Shown in pieces: positions 6,884-9,248 of a stretch of DNA of 9,248 bases (the stretch's first letter is position 1; the number at the start of each line of letters is the position of its first letter). The position numbers and the translations under genes were made by a program. The DNA is taken from positions 1-9,248 of the forward strand of contig JAAFGU010000083.1 of the NCBI GenBank assembly GCA_010365205.1. Reading direction: 5' to 3'. Source of the stretch: Aromatoleum sp. GTDB lineage: Bacteria; Pseudomonadota; Gammaproteobacteria; Burkholderiales; Casimicrobiaceae. A model generated the notes under the pieces. The model saw only the letters and a program-made list of their open reading frames with translations. It was not told where the DNA came from and searched no databases.

Positions 6884-7711
6884 TCAGGCCGGGACGAGCG
6901 ATTTTCGGAAGCGATTGAGCTGCTGTACCGATTCGAACTGCTGCCCGAAGAGCGACGAGAGGTTCTTCAGGATCATGGCGATGACGCGTTTCTCCCACTT
7001 CTCATCGAAGCGGATCTGCTGATCGAGCCAGCGCTCGAGCCACGACGGATCCGGCAGGCGACTTTGCACCGTGTCGTTCGGGAAGAGGGCCTTGTTCACG
7101 TGCAGGTTGGTCGGGTGCAGCGGCTTGCCGGCGCGGCGCGCGCTGGCCATCAGGACCCCGATCTTCGCAAACGCGCGCTTGGCTTCCTCGCCGCTGCGCT
7201 CGATCGCCCGCTTCATGAAGCGAAGGTAGGCGCCGCCGTGGCGCGCCTCGTCGCGCGCGATCAGGCCGTAGATCTTCCTGATCACGGGCTCCGTGTGCCA
7301 CTCCGATGCCCGGCGATACCAGTGATTCAGCCGGATTTCGCCGCAGAAATGGAGCATCAGCGTCTCGAGCGCGGGCGCGGGATCGAATTCGAACCGCACC
7401 GCGTGCAACTCCTCCTCGGTGGGGACGAGGGCGGGGCGGAAGCGGCGCAAATATTCCATCAGAACCAGCGCGTGCTTCTGTTCCTCGTAGAACCAGATCG
7501 ACATGAACGCCGAGAAGTCGCTGTCGTCCCGGTTGTCGCGGAGGAACATTTCGGTCGCCGGCAGCGCCGCCCATTCCGTGATGGCGTTCATCTTGATCGT
7601 CCTGGCTTGCTCGTCGGTAAGCAGCGCCGGATCGAACGCGTCCCATGGGACGTCCGCACCGAGATCCCAGCGCACGTCCTCGAAGGCCTTGAACAACTCC
7701 GCGTAAAGCAT
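6884..7711 (-). CDS. Ferritin-like diiron protein, acyl-ACP desaturase-like
   Basis: This 275-residue protein appears to be a soluble four-helix diiron carboxylate protein. Two metal-binding motifs are clear: EEQKH (E76/E77, H80) on one helix and DEARH (E155, H158) on another. E125 (GEIRLNHWY) and E46 (or E54) are the likely remaining ligands; E46-E77 and E125-E155 spacings of 31 and 30 fit the ferritin-like pattern. The WFYEEQKH..VLMEYL and RDEARHGGAY segments resemble acyl-ACP desaturases (plant type EENRH and DEKRH), so fatty-acid desaturation or a related oxidation is the best guess. It could instead be another diiron oxygenase with an unknown substrate. The ATG at 7711 has a GGAG only 2 bases upstream on the minus strand. 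The gene precedes the hydrolase by about 50 bases and follows the CarH-type regulator, which together with the nearby lipid genes supports a lipid role. Confidence 0.75.
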   Translation of the reverse strand: MLYAELFKAFEDVRWDLGADVPWDAFDPALLTDEQARTIKMNAITEWAALPATEMFLRDNRDDSDFSAFMSIWFYEEQKHALVLMEYLRRFRPALVPTEEELHAVRFEFDPAPALETLMLHFCGEIRLNHWYRRASEWHTEPVIRKIYGLIARDEARHGGAYLRFMKRAIERSGEEAKRAFAKIGVLMASARRAGKPLHPTNLHVNKALFPNDTVQSRLPDPSWLERWLDQQIRFDEKWEKRVIAMILKNLSSLFGQQFESVQQLNRFRKSLVPA

Positions 7712-7739
7712 AGCTCCGCCTGGTCGTTAACCCGTTGGG

Positions 7740-7786
7740 ATTGTACTGTGCCGCTGCGCAGATTTCGGTCACCCAACGTACACAAT
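7740..7786 (-). promoter_or_regulatory. Candidate promoter/operator of the ferritin-like/hydrolase pair
   Basis: On the minus strand TACAAT (7745-7740) is one mismatch from a -10 and would give a start near 7733 with a leader of about 22 bases. It lies in GTACAATCCCAACGGGT, whose two blocks recur in front of the CarH-type gene. Further upstream the minus strand reads ATTGTGTAC (7786-7778), roughly an inverted copy of GTACAAT. No convincing -35 is present. Confidence 0.4.
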
Positions 7787-7994
7787 GTTCGATCCCCGGC
7801 TTACGCGGGATCGCCGCTCGGACGCGCCTGGAGGGGGCCACGGCGGCGGTCGGCGCATGCGCCGGGCGTCCCTCCCGCCTGGGGGCCGGCGAGCGGGAGC
7901 TTGACCGGTGTCAGACACCGGCCTCATTCACCATGAGTGCTGTATGGGAATTTGCCGGAGCCAGCGCCTTTGCGTAGGCAGAAACGATGGAGGC
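7787..7994. other. Non-coding gap rich in dyad symmetry
   Basis: About 208 bases between the regulator stop and the ferritin-like promoter hold no convincing gene on either strand. CGGCGCATGCGCCG (7851-7864) is a perfect palindrome, framed by GGACGC (7820-7825) and GCGTCC (7866-7871), which can pair outside it. A second palindrome is listed separately at 7905. The region may include the regulator's terminator and be strongly folded in RNA. Confidence 0.5.
7905..7921. repeat. 17-base palindrome, possible dispersed intergenic element or terminator
   Basis: CCGGTGTC (7905-7912), a single A, and GACACCGG (7914-7921) form a perfect inverted repeat. From memory, GGTGTCAGACACC-like palindromes recur in intergenic DNA of some betaproteobacteria. 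Its place about 74 bases past the regulator stop would also suit a terminator stem, though no T tract follows. Confidence 0.5.
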
Positions 7995-8948
7995 TCAGCG
8001 ATCGGCGGTTCCGAGGTACTGCGAAACCTGTGCCCAGTGCGTACGCCAGCTCTTGAGCGCGCCGATCGTCGCGGCGATATCGGGGATCAGCACGACACCG
8101 GGCAGCGTCTTGCGCACGCGGCGCGTCATCTCGCCGCCCGCCCACAGCGTCATGGTCTGCGGCAGTTGGCGCCGCAGCATCGCGAGACCATCGCTCGCCT
8201 GCCGGACCGGGAATGCCGCGGAGAACGACAGCGCGACCAGGTGCACCTTGTGTGCAAGCGCCGCGCGCCGCAGGTCCTCGAGCGGGGTCTGCACGCCGAG
8301 CGAGATGCACTGCGTACCCTCCGGCACCAGCAGCGCCTCGACCATCAGCAGGCCGAGCCCGTGTTGTTCCCCGGGAAACGTCGTCAACAGCACCCGCGGA
8401 CTCCCCGACTGGCGGGGAAAGGCATTGATCGCCGCGCGCAGCGCGATCTGCATCTGTTCGGTGTAAAGATGCTCCTCGAACACCTGCAGATCGCCGCGCA
8501 TCCACGCCTCGCCAACAGCGCGATTGAGCGGCGTGATCGTCTCCAGGACGAACTTCTGCAGTCCCTGCCGCATCAGCATGTTGGCGAGCGCATGCTGCAA
8601 ACCCGGAGCATCGTGGGTTTGCAGCAGCGTGAGGATGTCCCGCTCGATCGCAGGCGCGATGACGTCCCGCCGCGGTCCCGTGCGCGCCTCGGCGAGCGCA
8701 CTCAGTTCGCCGAGCGAACTGTGAATGATCTTGCCGGGCCTCGATCCGACGTCCATCAGGCGCTTGATCGCGCGGAGCTTGGCGACTTCCTCCACCATGT
8801 ACTGGCGCTCGCCGTTGTCGTCGCGGCCGGGCTTGGGGAAACCGTAGCGCCGTTCCCACATCCGCAGGACGTCTTTCGAAAGACCGGTCTCTCGCTCGAC
8901 GCCGCTGATATTCAGGAGCAAGCCGGGGTTTTCGATCAGGTTGTGCAT
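7995..8948 (-). CDS. carH: MerR-family regulator with adenosylcobalamin light-sensor domain (CarH/LitR class)
   Basis: CarH/LitR proteins bind adenosylcobalamin, hold DNA as repressors in the dark, and release it when light breaks the cobalt-carbon bond. From the ATG at 8948 the protein has 317 residues. A MerR winged helix (about 11-75) includes ISGVERETGLSKDVLRMWERRYGFP. A helical bundle carries the Wx9EH motif (W149, E159, H160). A Rossmann B12 domain follows, with ExHxxG (E194, H196, G199), SFS (241-243) and GG (271-272). H196 would be the lower axial cobalt ligand and H160 the upper one that replaces adenosyl after light, by analogy with Thermus CarH. A GTG at 8972 is in frame, but it sits where transcription from the TATACT box would begin, so ATG 8948 is preferred. 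The gene is divergent from a secreted protein and upstream of the ferritin-like pair; its targets are inferred. Confidence 0.88.
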   Translation of the reverse strand: MHNLIENPGLLLNISGVERETGLSKDVLRMWERRYGFPKPGRDDNGERQYMVEEVAKLRAIKRLMDVGSRPGKIIHSSLGELSALAEARTGPRRDVIAPAIERDILTLLQTHDAPGLQHALANMLMRQGLQKFVLETITPLNRAVGEAWMRGDLQVFEEHLYTEQMQIALRAAINAFPRQSGSPRVLLTTFPGEQHGLGLLMVEALLVPEGTQCISLGVQTPLEDLRRAALAHKVHLVALSFSAAFPVRQASDGLAMLRRQLPQTMTLWAGGEMTRRVRKTLPGVVLIPDIAATIGALKSWRTHWAQVSQYLGTADR

Positions 8949-8965
8949 TTGTCCAGGACGTCTGG

Positions 8966-9018
8966 TTGACACGTTCGAGTATACCCGTTATTGTACAGTT
9001 TGCGTCCAGAATTGTCCA
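8966..9018. promoter_or_regulatory. Overlapping divergent promoters and candidate CarH operator
   Basis: On the plus strand TTGACA (8966-8971, perfect -35) and TATTGT (8989-8994, 4 of 6) are 17 bases apart, giving a start near 9001. On the minus strand TATACT (8983-8978) is a good -10 for the regulator, with a possible TGGACG (9008-9003) 19 bases upstream, the long spacer seen at MerR-type promoters. TTGTACA (8991-8997) overlaps the plus -10, and TTGTCCA recurs at 9012-9018 and 8949-8955. TGTACA-like half-sites are, as I recall, features of CarH/CarA operators. Binding here would control both directions and allow autoregulation. Confidence 0.6.
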
Positions 9019-9028
9019 TGACAAAACT

Positions 9029-9248
9029 ATGGTTTGTAGTGATCAACCGGTCATTGTGCCCACCCTGATCGACCGACTTCTCCGCCCGACCCGTCGGCAC
9101 CGCTGCCGACGGGTCGCATTTGCGCTGGCGGCCGCGCTCGTGATCGCCCATCCGGCCAAGGCAGCCGCCGCTGAGGCCGACGGAACCCTGTACCGCGCAG
9201 CGGCAGTCGCGGCTTTCCGCTTGGCGGCGGCGCCGGTCAGCGCCGATA
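9029..9248 (+). CDS. Start of a probable exported protein, cut by the right edge
   Basis: The frame from the ATG at 9029 stays open to the window end (73 codons). It reads as an arginine-rich n-region (RPTRRHRCRR), a hydrophobic core (VAFALAAALVIA) and an AKAAA cleavage-like site, which together look like a Sec signal peptide. Little of the mature part is visible and no family is recognised. A GTG at 9056 is an alternative start that still keeps the signal peptide; neither has a clear ribosome site. The gene sits directly downstream of the TTGACA promoter shared with the CarH-type regulator, so light- or B12-dependent control is plausible. Confidence 0.5.
   Translation, partial: MVCSDQPVIVPTLIDRLLRPTRRHRCRRVAFALAAALVIAHPAKAAAAEADGTLYRAAAVAAFRLAAAPVSAD
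9087..9116 (+). other. Perfect 13-bp hairpin early in the right-edge transcript
   Basis: CGACCCGTCGGCA (9087-9099) pairs perfectly with TGCCGACGGGTCG (9104-9116) around a CCGC loop. Only CATTTG follows, so it is at best a weak intrinsic terminator. It lies about 87 bases past the predicted start of transcription and inside the putative signal-peptide n-region. Confidence 0.6.

Noticed and set aside
6749..7936. Plus-strand open frame of 395 codons opposite the ferritin-like gene
   Set aside because: It is antisense to a gene with diiron motifs and has a compositionally biased product without recognisable features.
9018..9068. Sixteen-codon frame overlapping the start of the exported protein
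   Set aside because: It could be a leader peptide, but there is no ribosome site and no run of a regulatory amino acid, so it is not supported.

Overview
The window is GC-rich DNA, dense with genes, that reads like a chromosome segment of a betaproteobacterium (Burkholderiales/Rhodocyclales-like). This rests on codon use, a PhaF/PhaI-type phasin and a GltI-type binding protein; the lineage is inferred, not proven. There are no RNA genes, insertion sequences or CRISPR arrays. Eight genes are well supported: one cut by the left edge and seven complete. A ninth, cut by the right edge, is plausible.

Layout, left to right: the 3' part of a glutamate/aspartate ABC-transporter binding protein (gltI, +); a strong intrinsic terminator between convergent genes; a wax ester synthase/diacylglycerol acyltransferase (-); an acyl-CoA-binding protein (+); a phasin with a lysine/alanine-rich tail (-); a 664-residue two-domain fatty acyl-CoA reductase of the Marinobacter alcohol-forming type (+); a membrane-anchored alpha/beta hydrolase (-); a diiron ferritin-like protein resembling acyl-ACP desaturases (-); a MerR-family regulator with a complete adenosylcobalamin-binding light-sensor module of the CarH/LitR class (-); and, divergent from it, the start of a probable exported protein (+).

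The central genes form a compact neutral-lipid module. ACBP would buffer acyl-CoA, the reductase would turn it into fatty alcohol, and WS/DGAT would join alcohol and acyl-CoA into wax ester. The phasin would coat the resulting inclusion, and the lipase-like hydrolase could mobilise esters. Wax synthase and alcohol-forming reductase side by side, with a carrier and a coat protein, is the most striking content of the window.

The right third adds a possible control layer. The CarH-type regulator has a promoter that overlaps an opposing one. Sequence blocks near its start (GTACAAT and AACGGGT) recur in front of the ferritin-like gene. This suggests, without proving, B12/light-dependent control of the ferritin-like/hydrolase pair and of the divergent secreted protein.
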